From Arthrobacter sp. 24S4-2 (GTDB lineage: Bacteria > Actinomycetota > Actinomycetes > Actinomycetales > Micrococcaceae), in assembly GCF_005280255.1 (NCBI RefSeq), contig NZ_CP040018.1, positions 1,488,001 to 1,552,000 on the forward strand: DNA of 64,000 nt, read 5' to 3'. How positions within the stretch are numbered: the stretch's first letter is position 1; each line of letters starts with the position of its first letter. The notes beneath the pieces were generated by a model. It was not told the origin of the DNA. It did not search any database and saw only the letters and a list, made by a program, of their open reading frames with translations. The position numbers and the translations under genes were made by a program. Positions 1 through 9,248 of this stretch are shown here, one piece after another.

Positions 1-1111
1 CTCGGAATCGGCCAGCCCGGTCCGCAACGAGCCCGGACTGGCTGCCCCGGTGGTCAAGGCCGTTGAGCTTGGTGTGACCCCCACCGATGGCGCCGCGGCC
101 GTCAATCCCGCCGTTGCCCCGTCCGTCAAAGCCGTAAACGGAACCGTAAAGGACGTCGTCCTGGCCACTGCCGACGGCGGCGAGCCGGTCAAGGGCACCC
201 TCAGCGCCGACGGCTCCGCCTGGACGGCGCTGGACCCGCTGGAGTTCGACGCCGCCTACGCGTACGCCTTCACGGTGGTGGACCAGACCGGCCGCGAAAC
301 CAGGAAGACGCAGACGTTCACTACGGTGGCGAAGTCGAACGAAGCCGACGCCGCCGTGTACCCGCAGAACGGGGCAACCGTGGGCTCCGGCCAGCCGATT
401 GAAATCGTTTTCTCCGAACCGGTCCTGAACAAGGAAGCCATGGAGAAGGCCGTCACGGTCACCGCGTCCTCGGGCCAGGCAGTCGCCTGGCGATGGTATT
501 CGGACCAGCGCGTGCGCATCCGGCCGGAAACCTTCTGGGCGTCCGGGAGCCAGGTCACCGTGGACATGAAGCTGTTTGGCATCGACTTCGGCAACAAGAT
601 GATCGGCAACATCGACAGCAAAGTCAGCTTCAAGGTAGGTCCGCAGCGCGTTGCCGTCGTGGACGACGTCACCAAGACCATGAACGTATATTTCGACGGG
701 CAGCTTGTGCGGACGGCCCCCGTTACGCTGGGCGATGCGGAGTGGCTCTCGCCCACAGGTTTCGCCGTGATCATGGAACAGGAACGCCACTCCAAATTCA
801 ACGCCGGAAGCATCGGCCTGAAGCCAGGCGACAAGGGCTACTACCCGCCGCTGACCGTAGAATACGCGAACAGGCTTACGTCCTCTGGCGTTTACGTTCA
901 CCAGGCGCTGGAATCCGCCTGGAGCTACGTCGGCAAGGCCAATGTCTCACATGGCTGTGTTGGCCTGCTGCCGGCCGACGCTTCCTGGTTCTTCAACAAC
1001 ATGAAGACCGGGGATGTGGTCCAGACCCTCAACACCGGTGCTCCGCCGGTGGAGCCGCTTGAGGGCTACGGTGACTGGAACATTCCGTGGGCGCAGTACG
1101 CCAGGCGCTAA
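1..1111 (+). CDS. L,D-transpeptidase with Ig-like N-terminal region (5' truncated)
   Basis: Predicted cell-wall enzyme that makes 3-3 peptidoglycan crosslinks outside the membrane. The frame is open from base 2, so the true start lies left of the window; the first visible GTG at 50 is unlikely to be the start. About 370 residues are visible. The first half reads as beta-rich Ig-like repeats of the kind found before actinobacterial L,D-transpeptidase domains. The YkuD catalytic domain covers roughly 630-1040 and carries the signature SHGCVG near 945-962 with the nucleophilic Cys, plus the upstream VHQ histidine region. It ends with TAA at 1109. Signal peptide or lipobox cannot be judged because the N-terminus is missing. 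Family assignment is firm from the motif; the specific substrate is inferred. Confidence 0.9.
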   Translation, partial: SESASPVRNEPGLAAPVVKAVELGVTPTDGAAAVNPAVAPSVKAVNGTVKDVVLATADGGEPVKGTLSADGSAWTALDPLEFDAAYAYAFTVVDQTGRETRKTQTFTTVAKSNEADAAVYPQNGATVGSGQPIEIVFSEPVLNKEAMEKAVTVTASSGQAVAWRWYSDQRVRIRPETFWASGSQVTVDMKLFGIDFGNKMIGNIDSKVSFKVGPQRVAVVDDVTKTMNVYFDGQLVRTAPVTLGDAEWLSPTGFAVIMEQERHSKFNAGSIGLKPGDKGYYPPLTVEYANRLTSSGVYVHQALESAWSYVGKANVSHGCVGLLPADASWFFNNMKTGDVVQTLNTGAPPVEPLEGYGDWNIPWAQYARR

Positions 1112-1121
1112 CCGCCGTGCC

Positions 1122-1973
1122 CTAGGGGGTTTCCCTGCCGAAGGGGAGACGGTTCAGGCGTTCGCCCACCCTGGTGCTGCGTGCCCGCGCCCGGGTCAGC
1201 CTGGCAAGCTCCCGTTGACGGCGCTCCACCAGCACCGCTGCCAGGTACTCCTCCGGGCCCGTGCCGGGCGGTGGTGGCGGGGCGACGCTCGCGGACACTT
1301 CCGTTGCCAGTGAAGCCGCCAGTGAGGCACGCGATGCCGGCGACATCCGCCCGGCCTGGCGGATGAACTGGGCTGCGCGGCGCGCCACGGCGTCCGGAAT
1401 GCGGCCGATGTCGGCAAGCGCGGACCAGGACCTCAGGTGCGGGGGAACGAACGGGACAAACGGCGCTTCCGCCGGCACCCGGCGTCGGAGGGAATACGTT
1501 CCGGCAACAACATCGCCGAGCCGCTTGGATTTGTCGTTGAAGAGCGCGACGGCGATCGCGAGCCCGCCGAACGTCAGGTAGATCTCCAGGAAGCCGATCA
1601 GGCCGCGGATCACTGCATGCCGGAACCGGATGGCGCCGCCGTCGTCACGCACGATCCGTAGCCCGGCAGCGAGCTTGCCCAGTGACAGCCCGCGGGTAAG
1701 GGTTTCCACTGCCACCGGGAGGATCACGAAGCAGAACACCACACTGACAAGCACCAGTGCCCTGGCAGCGGCCCCGTCGAGGTCACGGTAGGCGGAGGCT
1801 ATGACCGACATCATCACTACGAGAAGGACGATGTTGGCGACGACATCCAGCAGCAGGCCCAGTGCCCGCGCGGCGAACGAGGCAGGCCGCAACTCCAGCA
1901 CAACCGCTTCGCCTGTGATGATTGAACTCAAAGCCGGGTCCCCGTCCCCTACACGCCACCTATGGACGCTCAC
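1122..1973 (-). CDS. RDD family membrane protein
   Basis: A 283-residue membrane protein of unknown biochemical role. An RDD domain with about three hydrophobic segments fills residues 28-170, including the typical RDDGG motif and the closing KRLGDVVAGTYSLRRR stretch. The last 100 residues are soluble, basic and Arg/Ala-rich. The start is GTG at 1973. It is divergent from a SpoIIM-like gene 30 bases away. RDD, SpoIIM, DUF58, MoxR and transglutaminase genes often cluster in actinobacteria; here the other three lie 9 kb further on. It converges on the L,D-transpeptidase gene with only 10 bases between stops. Confidence 0.85.
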   Translation of the reverse strand: MSVHRWRVGDGDPALSSIITGEAVVLELRPASFAARALGLLLDVVANIVLLVVMMSVIASAYRDLDGAAARALVLVSVVFCFVILPVAVETLTRGLSLGKLAAGLRIVRDDGGAIRFRHAVIRGLIGFLEIYLTFGGLAIAVALFNDKSKRLGDVVAGTYSLRRRVPAEAPFVPFVPPHLRSWSALADIGRIPDAVARRAAQFIRQAGRMSPASRASLAASLATEVSASVAPPPPPGTGPEEYLAAVLVERRQRELARLTRARARSTRVGERLNRLPFGRETP

Positions 1974-2003
1974 AGTCTAATCCGGGCACGCTAGGGTAGT
2001 GCC

Positions 2004-2996
2004 GTGGACATGGATGCGTTCTCCGCGGTCAACGGAGACAAGTGGGCGCGGCTTCACGTGCTGGCCTACAAACGGCGGCTGAACGGAAGCGAGGCCGACG
2101 AGCTGCTGCGCCTGTACCAGACCACTTCGTCCCACCTCTCGCTGCTGCGCTCTGTTGCCCCGGAAAACGGGCTCTCCTCATCGCTTTCCGCCACGCTGGC
2201 CCAGGCCCGCACGCGGTTCACCGGGGCGCGGTCCAACTTCATGGACGACCTCGCCCGGTTTTTCGTCGTGGCGCTGCCTGCGGCCTTCTACCGCGTCCGC
2301 TGGCTTACGGTCTGGTGCGGCCTGGCGTTCTGCCTGATCGCCGGCGCCTACGGACTGTGGATTGCAACGTCACCGGATGCGCTGCGTGCCCTTGGTTCGG
2401 ACGCCGCCATCAAGCAGTACGTCGATGAGGACTTCATCGACTATTACTCCGAGAACCCCGCGGCGTCGTTCGCCGGCGCCGTCTGGACCAACAACGCCTG
2501 GATTGCGGCGCAGGCGGTGGCCCTGGGGATCACCGGCTTCTGGGTGCCCATGATCCTGTTCAGCAACGCCCAGGGGCTGGGCGTTGCCGCCGGTGTGTTC
2601 GCCGCCGCCGGAAAGTCTGATGTCTTCTTCAGCTACATCCTGCCCCACGGGCTCATGGAACTGACCGCGGTGTTCATCGCCTGCGCGGCCGGCCTGAAAA
2701 TCTTCTGGGCCCTGGTTTCGCCGGGCCCGCGCACCAGGGGGCAGGCCGTGGCTGCGGAGGGACGCTCCCTCATTACGGTGGCCCTCGGCCTGGTCCTGGT
2801 GCTGTTCGTGTCCGGGCTGGTGGAAGGCTTCGTGACGCCCAGCAGCCTTCCGGTCTGGGCCAAGATCAGCATCGGCGGGGCCGTTCTGGCCGCGTACTGG
2901 ACCTACGTGCTCGTCTGGGGCAGGAGGGCTTACCATTCCGGGGCCAGCGGCGACCTGGACAGCGCTGATGCGGGGTACACGGCGTTGTCCGCCTGA
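2004..2996 (+). CDS. Stage II sporulation protein M (SpoIIM/DUF95) family membrane protein
   Basis: A 330-residue integral membrane protein. The first 90 residues are soluble and helical, followed by five or six hydrophobic segments. The central part around ENPAASFAGAVWTNNAW is typical of the SpoIIM/DUF95 family. Despite the name, this family is widespread in non-sporulating actinobacteria and its function there is unknown. The GTG start at 2004 gives MDMDAF. It is divergent from the RDD gene, and the two probably share the short region 1974-2003. Family call is good; function is not established. Confidence 0.85.
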   Translation: MDMDAFSAVNGDKWARLHVLAYKRRLNGSEADELLRLYQTTSSHLSLLRSVAPENGLSSSLSATLAQARTRFTGARSNFMDDLARFFVVALPAAFYRVRWLTVWCGLAFCLIAGAYGLWIATSPDALRALGSDAAIKQYVDEDFIDYYSENPAASFAGAVWTNNAWIAAQAVALGITGFWVPMILFSNAQGLGVAAGVFAAAGKSDVFFSYILPHGLMELTAVFIACAAGLKIFWALVSPGPRTRGQAVAAEGRSLITVALGLVLVLFVSGLVEGFVTPSSLPVWAKISIGGAVLAAYWTYVLVWGRRAYHSGASGDLDSADAGYTALSA

Positions 2997-3117
2997 ATAC
3001 AATCCGGACCGGGGTGGCACCTCCCGCCATGCGGTGCCTGACTGTAGGCTCATCTGGAGATATGTAGCGTTGCCGGCGGTGTCCGGCGGCGCGGACGCCT
3101 ACGGAAGTGAAGCTGCA

Positions 3118-4392
3118 GTGACTGAGAAGACTCCCACCCCGCCGAATCGGCCGGATCCGCACCTGGATCCTGCCGGCGACACTGACGAACCTGCCTTCGA
3201 CTGGATGAAGCCCGCCGCCAAACCGGCGGCTACCCCGGCAGCCGCACAGGGAGCAGCCCCGGCGCGGAACACATCTCCTGACGCAGGCAAGGACCACCCG
3301 GCAGCGTCCGCCGGCACTCCTGCGCGCCAGGCGGGCACTTTTGCGGCCGGCACGTCGCCTGCCGGCACGTCGCCTGCAGCTGCGTCCCCGACGCGCACGT
3401 CCCCGGCGGCCCCGTCCCAGGCCGCGGTTGCCGCGCCGCAGGCGGGGAGCCGGGCCGACCGCAAGGCCGCGGAAGCCGCCGTCGAGCCCGCCCCCGAGCC
3501 GCAGGGGAGGGGCACGCACTTCAGGGAGCCGCTGCCCACCTCCGCCCTGCAGGTCCGCCCGCCCCAGGATGAGGTGGAGCGCAGGAACGCCGAGCGGGAG
3601 CTGGCTGCCAACACCAAGCCGGTGCTGCCCCGCGTGATGCAGGTGCTGCTGGCAGCCTTCTACCCGGTAATCCTGCTTGTTCTTGCCGTCCGGGCCGTCA
3701 CCAGCCCCCTGTTCCTCTGGGTGGAGTACAATCGTCCCGGCTTCCCGGGCGACGGCTACGGCTTCAGCACGGACGACCGCATGACCTACGGGTCCTACGC
3801 GGTGGACTACCTCAGCAACTGGTCCGGTCCCCGGTACCTCGGCGAGCTCGTGAACCGCAGCGGCGACCCGCTGTTCCAGCAGGGCGAAGTCAGCCACATG
3901 GCCGACGTCAAACTTGTTATCCTGTCCGCCTTCGGCGCCGGTGCCCTGCTGATCCTACTGAGCATCGTCGCCATGATCTACCTCCGGCGCCGGAGCACGG
4001 GTGGGGTTCGCCGAGGCCTGTTCGCCGGCTCCATCGTCACCCTGGTCATCATCCTTGGGCTCGGGACGCTGGCGGTGCTCGGTTGGGAGCAGTTCTTCAC
4101 CGAGTTCCACCGGATCTTCTTCGCCAACGGCACCTGGACCTTCTCGCTGGAAGACACCCTGATCCGCCTGTTCCCCGGGCAGTTCTGGGTTGATGCGGGC
4201 ATCGTTATCGGGGCGCTGGTGCTGATTGCATCCATCGTGACGCTGATCCTTACCTGGCCCACCAGGAAGCGCCGCGGCGTTGCGGGGGAGGGCGTCGCCC
4301 AAGCCGGGACGCCCGGGCACGACACCGCCAAGGACGCCGGCAGCCGGGACACCGCCGCCGCCCCCCACCAGGGGAAAACCGCCGCGGTTTAG
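3118..4392 (+). CDS. DUF1461/TIGR01906-type integral membrane protein with low-complexity N-terminus
   Basis: A 424-residue protein. The GTG at 3118 (VTEKTPTPP) is preferred over the upstream in-frame codon at 2968, which lies inside the preceding gene. Residues 1-150 are Pro/Ala/Ser/Thr-rich with near-repeats of AGTSP encoded by short DNA repeats near 3350-3400, and are probably disordered and cytoplasmic. Residues 165-395 hold about four membrane segments. The loop with YGFSTDDRMTYGSYAVDYL, then GEVSHMADVK, matches DUF1461 as I remember it. Function is unknown. The stop overlaps the convergent acyl-CoA synthetase stop by 4 bases (4389-4392). Confidence 0.75.
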   Translation: MTEKTPTPPNRPDPHLDPAGDTDEPAFDWMKPAAKPAATPAAAQGAAPARNTSPDAGKDHPAASAGTPARQAGTFAAGTSPAGTSPAAASPTRTSPAAPSQAAVAAPQAGSRADRKAAEAAVEPAPEPQGRGTHFREPLPTSALQVRPPQDEVERRNAERELAANTKPVLPRVMQVLLAAFYPVILLVLAVRAVTSPLFLWVEYNRPGFPGDGYGFSTDDRMTYGSYAVDYLSNWSGPRYLGELVNRSGDPLFQQGEVSHMADVKLVILSAFGAGALLILLSIVAMIYLRRRSTGGVRRGLFAGSIVTLVIILGLGTLAVLGWEQFFTEFHRIFFANGTWTFSLEDTLIRLFPGQFWVDAGIVIGALVLIASIVTLILTWPTRKRRGVAGEGVAQAGTPGHDTAKDAGSRDTAAAPHQGKTAAV

Positions 4393-6218
4393 GGATAGAG
4401 GGCGTTGATGTGCGCCTCGAAATCACGCACGACGGCGGCCCGCTTGAGTTTCAGCGATGGAGTCAGGTGACCTGACTCGACCGTGAAATCGGCGTCCAGC
4501 AGCGCGAAGCTGCGGATCGATTCCGCTTTCGAGACCAGCAGGTTGGCCTGGTCGACTGCACCCTGGACGGCCTCCCGGACCCGGGCATCCGAGGTTGCTT
4601 CGGCCGGCCCCAGGACCGGAATCCGCTGGGCCGAGCACCAGTTCGCCAGGCCCTCCGGATCCAGGTTGACCAGCGCCGAGACGAACGGCCGGCCATCGCC
4701 CACCACCACGGCCTGGGCCACGAGCTGGTGCTCCCGGATCTTTTCCTCCAGCGGTCCGGGGGCCACGTTCTTGCCTCCTGCAGTGACGAGGATGTCCTTC
4801 TTGCGGCCCGTGATGGTGAGGAAGCCGTCCGCATCCAGCGAACCGAGGTCCCCGGTGCGGAAGAAGCCGTCCGCGAACGCCTCGGCATTGGCTGCCTCGT
4901 TGGAGTGGTACCCCTTGAAGACCCCGATGCCCTTGACCATGATCTCGCCGTCGTCGGCCACCCGGATGGTGGTGCCGGGCACGGGGATCCCCACCGTGCC
5001 CACTTTTGTCCTCGACGGCGTATTGGCGGTACAAGGGGCCGTGGTCTCGGTGAGCCCGTAACCTTCCAGGACAGGAATGCCGGCGCCGCGGAAGAAGTGC
5101 GCGTCGGTGGAACTCAGCGGGCTGGCACCGGAAACGGTGTATTGGAGCTCCCCGCCGAACGCCTGGCGGAGCCTGGGGTAGAGCAGCCGGTCAAAGAGCG
5201 CGTGCTTGGCCCGGAGCATGGGACCGGGGCCGGTTCCCTGGCCCCGGGCGGCGTCATCGAGCGCCTTGGAGTACCCGATGGCGGCAGCCGACGCCGCGGC
5301 GAACAGCCTTTCCTTCCCGGCCACGGCAGCCTTGTGGCCGGCACCGGCGTAGACCTTCTCGAAGATCCGGGGGACCACCAGCAGGAAGGTGGGTTTGAAG
5401 GTGCCCAGATCCTCCAGCAGCTGGGCCGTGCCGGACGCATGGCCAAGGGTGGCGCCGGCATTGAGGCACACCACCTGGACGGCGCGGGCCAGGACGTGGG
5501 CGAGCGGAAGGAACATCAGGGTCCTGGCGCCCTCCCGACGCAGGAGCTCGGGCAGGAACGCCACAATGTTGGCGGCAACGAGGGCAAAGTTGCCGTGCGT
5601 GATTTCGCAGCCCTTGGGCTTGCCAGTGGTTCCGGAGGTGTAAACGAGCGAGGCGACGTCGGACAGTCCGGCGGTGCTGCGGTGCCGCTCAAGCTCGGCG
5701 TCGGTGACCCCGGTCCCCGCAGCGGCGAGGCTCGCCAGGTTGGGTGCGCCGCCGTCGTCGTCCATCCGCACAACCGACACCACAGCGTTGCCGAGCAGCT
5801 CGGAGTGGGCCAGGACGCCGCTCACGAGTTCTTCCTTGGACCGGTCCTCGACGAAGATCCGGCGCGCACCGGAGTCGTGCAGGATCCATTCGACCTGGTT
5901 TGCCGAGGAGGTCTCGTACACGGGAACGGTGACGCCGCCGGCGAACCAGACTGCAAAGTCCACAAGTGTCCACTCAAAGCGGGTTCCGGACATCACGGCC
6001 ACGGTGTCGCCGGGCGCCAGGCCGCCGGCGATCAGCCCCTTGGCCAGTGCCGTGACCCTGTCCAGGAACTGCTGGGCGGGAACATCAACCCAGCCATTGG
6101 GACCCTTGCGGGAATACACGGCGTGGGAAGGGTCCTTGGCGTGCTGCGCGAGCAGCAGGTCCGTCACATTGCTGTCCGGGTCCAGCGCAACGAGCAGTTC
6201 CGTACTTGCTTCCCTCAC
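4389..6218 (-). CDS. AMP-dependent long-chain acyl-CoA synthetase
   Basis: A 609-residue adenylate-forming enzyme expected to activate long-chain fatty acids to acyl-CoA through an acyl-AMP intermediate in the cytoplasm. Visible motifs are the P-loop-like YTSGTTGKPKG, the GYGLTETT core, the ATP-binding FFRTGDLG with TITGRKKD, and the C-terminal lysine region VTAGGKNVAP. Length fits the FAA1/FadD15-like group. The start ATG at 6218 gives MREASTELL. It is followed upstream, on the same strand after 85 bases, by the mannosyltransferase gene, so co-transcription is possible. Chain-length preference cannot be read from sequence. Confidence 0.9.
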   Translation of the reverse strand: MREASTELLVALDPDSNVTDLLLAQHAKDPSHAVYSRKGPNGWVDVPAQQFLDRVTALAKGLIAGGLAPGDTVAVMSGTRFEWTLVDFAVWFAGGVTVPVYETSSANQVEWILHDSGARRIFVEDRSKEELVSGVLAHSELLGNAVVSVVRMDDDGGAPNLASLAAAGTGVTDAELERHRSTAGLSDVASLVYTSGTTGKPKGCEITHGNFALVAANIVAFLPELLRREGARTLMFLPLAHVLARAVQVVCLNAGATLGHASGTAQLLEDLGTFKPTFLLVVPRIFEKVYAGAGHKAAVAGKERLFAAASAAAIGYSKALDDAARGQGTGPGPMLRAKHALFDRLLYPRLRQAFGGELQYTVSGASPLSSTDAHFFRGAGIPVLEGYGLTETTAPCTANTPSRTKVGTVGIPVPGTTIRVADDGEIMVKGIGVFKGYHSNEAANAEAFADGFFRTGDLGSLDADGFLTITGRKKDILVTAGGKNVAPGPLEEKIREHQLVAQAVVVGDGRPFVSALVNLDPEGLANWCSAQRIPVLGPAEATSDARVREAVQGAVDQANLLVSKAESIRSFALLDADFTVESGHLTPSLKLKRAAVVRDFEAHINALYP

Positions 6219-6303
6219 AGCCAGTCTCCGTTCCGGGTCCGTGCTTTCATTTCCTGGTACTCCGTCTCAGTTTCATCGCCGCCGGCACCTTTGCCATCCT
6301 GCC

Positions 6304-8037
6304 CTAGATCCAGGAAGGCATCCACATTCGGAACCGCCACTCCTGGTACGGAATGATCTCCGCGGTCCAGATGGGGTAGAAAAACGCCGAGAGCAGCACC
6401 GCTCCGACCACAAAAAGTGCCACCAGGTAAAGTCCGGAACGGCGCCGCCAGGGCGGATCCGACCGCCGTCCCAGGACCAGGCCCAGGCAGTACGCCAGTG
6501 CAAGCACCAGGAACGGTTCGAAGGACACGGCGTAGAAGGTGAACATGGTCCGTTCCGGATACATGAACCACGGCAGGTAACCCGCGGCAACGCCAGCGAG
6601 AATGGCCTCTGCCCGCCAGTCACGCCGGCCTGCCCACCAGAACAGCAGGATGACGAGCGAAATGGTGGCGCTCCACCAGATCAGGGGATTGCCCACCGAG
6701 AGTATGGCCGAGGTGCAGCTGGCCACGTCGCAGCCGGGGCTGCCCTCTTTGGGGGACACATAATAGAAGGACGTGGGGCGGCCCATCACCAGCCAGCTCC
6801 AGGCGCTTGCCTCGTACGGGTGGTCGGAACTGAGCCCCTGGTGGAAGTTGTACGCTTCCAGGTGGTAGTGGGCCAGCGAACGCAGGGAACCGGGAATCCA
6901 GCCCCACTGGGCGGACGGGTGTGTATCGGCCCAATGCCGGAAGTACGCATCCTTCGACTGGAACCAGCCCGCCCACGTGGAGAGGTACACGAGCCCTGCC
7001 ACGGGCACGATGCTCAGGAACGCGGGGATTCCGTCTTTGATGATGCCGCCGCTGATCCAGCCCCGGATGCCCGCGATCCGGCGCGCGCTCAGGTCCCAAA
7101 AGACGGTCAGGAGCCCGAAGCCGGCCATAAAGAACAGTGCAGACCACTTGGTGCCGACGGCAAGCCCCAGGCAGACTCCCGCCGTGACGCGCCACCACCG
7201 GACGCCCAGCCAGGGGCCTGAAACCAGCTGCACCACGGAAGGCCTGCCGTCGGTGGCAGCCGCGGCCTGGCGCGCCAGCCTGGCGGCCAGCCGCCGTCGG
7301 CCGTCGTCGCGGTCCATGAGCAGCGCCCCAAAGGCGGCAAGGATCCAGAACATCAGGAAGATGTCCAGCAGGGAAGTCCTGGACATGACCAGGTGGTGGC
7401 CGTCGACCGCGAGCAGGACACCGGCAACCGCCCCCAGCGTCAGCGAGTGTAGGAGCTTTTGCGCAATCAGGGTTAACAGCAGGATGGACAGGGTGCCGGT
7501 CAGCGCCGCGCTGAACCGCCAGCCGAAGGGATTGTCCGGGCCGAACAGCCACATGCCGGCCGCGATCATCCACTTGCCCACGGGTGGGTGCACCACGTAC
7601 TCGGGGGAGGAGAGGAGGACTCCCGGGTTCCCGGCGACGAAGGATTCGTTGGCTTTGTCCGGCCAGCTGCGCTCGTAGCCGCTCACCAGCAGCGAATAGC
7701 CGTCCTTGACGTAGTAGGTTTCGTCAAAAACCAGGCTCCGCGGAACCTCGAGGCGGACGAAGCGCAGGATGCCGCCGATCGCCGCGGTAATTGCCGGAAT
7801 GAGCCAGAACCACAGCCGCAACGACGGCGGATAGTCCCGCCAGCTGCGGATGCTGCCCACCAGCCGCTCCAGCAGGGCGTCTTCGGTGAACGCTTCCCGC
7901 GGCCGGCGGACCCAGCGGTGCCCCTCGAGGTTGCGTCCCCTGGCTCCGGAGGTCCACGAAGTCCCGGAAGTCCCCGAACCCGCGGGCGGCGGGTTGGGCG
8001 GGTCGGCCTCGACAGGAGGTACGGAGGTCTGCGTCAC
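6304..8037 (-). CDS. pmt: Polyprenyl-phosphate-mannose--protein mannosyltransferase (PMT, GT39)
   Basis: A 577-residue multispanning protein that transfers mannose from polyprenol-phosphate-mannose to secreted proteins during export. After a Pro-rich cytoplasmic N-terminus comes VRLEVPRSLVFDETYYVKD, with the acidic DE pair essential in GT39 enzymes. About eleven hydrophobic segments follow, with HPPVGKW and further conserved loops. It is divergent from rsmI with 54 bases between starts. The same pmt/rsmI divergent pair occurs in M. tuberculosis (Rv1002c/Rv1003), which supports orthology. Targets may include the many secreted Pro/Thr-rich proteins of this strain; that is inference. Confidence 0.92.
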   Translation of the reverse strand: MTQTSVPPVEADPPNPPPAGSGTSGTSWTSGARGRNLEGHRWVRRPREAFTEDALLERLVGSIRSWRDYPPSLRLWFWLIPAITAAIGGILRFVRLEVPRSLVFDETYYVKDGYSLLVSGYERSWPDKANESFVAGNPGVLLSSPEYVVHPPVGKWMIAAGMWLFGPDNPFGWRFSAALTGTLSILLLTLIAQKLLHSLTLGAVAGVLLAVDGHHLVMSRTSLLDIFLMFWILAAFGALLMDRDDGRRRLAARLARQAAAATDGRPSVVQLVSGPWLGVRWWRVTAGVCLGLAVGTKWSALFFMAGFGLLTVFWDLSARRIAGIRGWISGGIIKDGIPAFLSIVPVAGLVYLSTWAGWFQSKDAYFRHWADTHPSAQWGWIPGSLRSLAHYHLEAYNFHQGLSSDHPYEASAWSWLVMGRPTSFYYVSPKEGSPGCDVASCTSAILSVGNPLIWWSATISLVILLFWWAGRRDWRAEAILAGVAAGYLPWFMYPERTMFTFYAVSFEPFLVLALAYCLGLVLGRRSDPPWRRRSGLYLVALFVVGAVLLSAFFYPIWTAEIIPYQEWRFRMWMPSWI

Positions 8038-8091
8038 GTGCCCATGCTACCTTTTGGCGCTGGACGTGCCTGCCAGCAGTAGGCTGGTCGT

Positions 8092-9104
8092 GTGGACCAA
8101 CAACCAAGCACTTCCCGCCCGAACGGCTCCGATGGCGCCAGCAGCCCCGATGACATCGTCACTACCGGCGATGCCGACTGGGCGCCGGACGTCGCGGCCG
8201 ATGCCACGGACGAGGACTGGAGCAGGGATTCGGCTGCGGCATTGGAGCCGGCGGGCCGCTCCATGGACGGGCAGCCCGGCCGCATCGTGCTCGCGGCGAC
8301 GCCCATTGGGAACGTCGGGGATGCGTCCCCCGGCTGGTTGAGCTCCTCACCACCGCCGATATCGTCGCCGCCGAAGACACCAGGAGGCTGCACCGGCTGG
8401 TGCAGAACCTCGGCATCACCGTGGGCGGGCGGGTCATCAGCTACCACGAGCACAACGAAGCCGTGAAAACCGCGGAGCTGCTGGACCAGGTACGGGCTGG
8501 CAAGACCATCGTGATGGTGACCGACGCAGGAATGCCGGCCGTCTCGGACCCGGGGTTCCGGTTGGTGGAAGGCGCAGTGGCGGCCGGGCTCACGGTCACT
8601 GCGGTGCCGGGCCCGTCAGCAGTCCTGACGGCCCTCGCCCTCTCAGGCCTCCCCACGGACCGCTTCTGCTTTGAAGGCTTCCTGCCCCGGAAGGCTGGTG
8701 AACGCGCCTCCCGCCTCTCGGAGCTCGACGCCGAACGCCGCACCATGGTTTTCTTCGAAGCTCCCCACCGGCTGGAACCCATGCTGCGCGCCCTGCGTGA
8801 ACGCTTTGGACCGGACCGTCCCGCCGCTGTGTGCCGGGAGCTGACCAAGACCTATGAAGAGGTCATCCGCGGCTCGCTGCGCGAACTCCTCCTGTGGGCC
8901 GAGGGCAACGAAGTGCGCGGTGAAATTGCCGTGGTGGTGGGCGGCGCCCCGGAACGCGAGCCCGGCAAGCCGGAGGACCACGTGGCGGCCGTCAACGGCC
9001 TCATTGAACAGGGAATCCGCCTCAAGGAAGCGGTGGCCGCTGTTGCCGAAGACGCCAAAGTGAGCAAGCGGGAGCTCTACTCCGCGGTCCTTGCTGCCCG
9101 CTAG
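8092..9104 (+). CDS. rsmI: 16S rRNA (cytidine-2'-O)-methyltransferase RsmI, frame interrupted
   Basis: SAM-dependent methylase of C1402 of 16S rRNA. The 5' part (frame of 8092) reads to GRIVLAATPIGNVGDAS, then breaks; the next frame continues as LVELLTTADIVAAEDTRRL and the rest of the enzyme to 9104. The break falls in the C run at 8327-8331: one extra C gives GDASPRLVELL and a 337-residue protein. The first 57 residues are an acidic low-complexity extension, and an ATG at 8263 would give a family-typical length of about 280. The downstream part carries TDAGMPAVSDPGF and the catalytic-fold sequence up to KVSKRELY. A sequencing error is the likeliest cause. Confidence 0.9.
8327..8331 (+). other. 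Apparent one-base deletion in rsmI
   Basis: A run of five C where six restore the RsmI frame between GDASP and LVELLTT. Upstream coding is in the frame of 8092 and downstream coding in the frame of 8400. Confidence 0.85.
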
Positions 9105-9110
9105 GAAACT

Positions 9111-9124
9111 TGTGCAGCTGCACA
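9111..9124. promoter_or_regulatory. 14-bp perfect palindrome upstream of gabD
   Basis: TGTGCAGCTGCACA lies seven bases after the rsmI stop and 125 bases before the gabD start. It is a perfect dyad of operator size. No regulator is encoded next to it. A CATAGACT sequence about 40 bases downstream could be a -10 box, which would put the palindrome around the -35 region. Operator function is inferred. Confidence 0.4.
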
Positions 9125-9248
9125 GCAACAACCGAACCGCGTAGTGCACGCATGCATAGACTGCGCTGAGCGCCCGGCAGTACCGTGGCATTAAACCAGC
9201 CGAAAGCTGATTACACCCCAACCCCAAATTGCTGACGAGGGAGTCATC

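Noticed and set aside
4728..6356. Long plus-strand ORF of 542 codons
   Set aside because: It is antisense to the acyl-CoA synthetase, which has every family motif; GC-rich DNA commonly gives such shadow frames.
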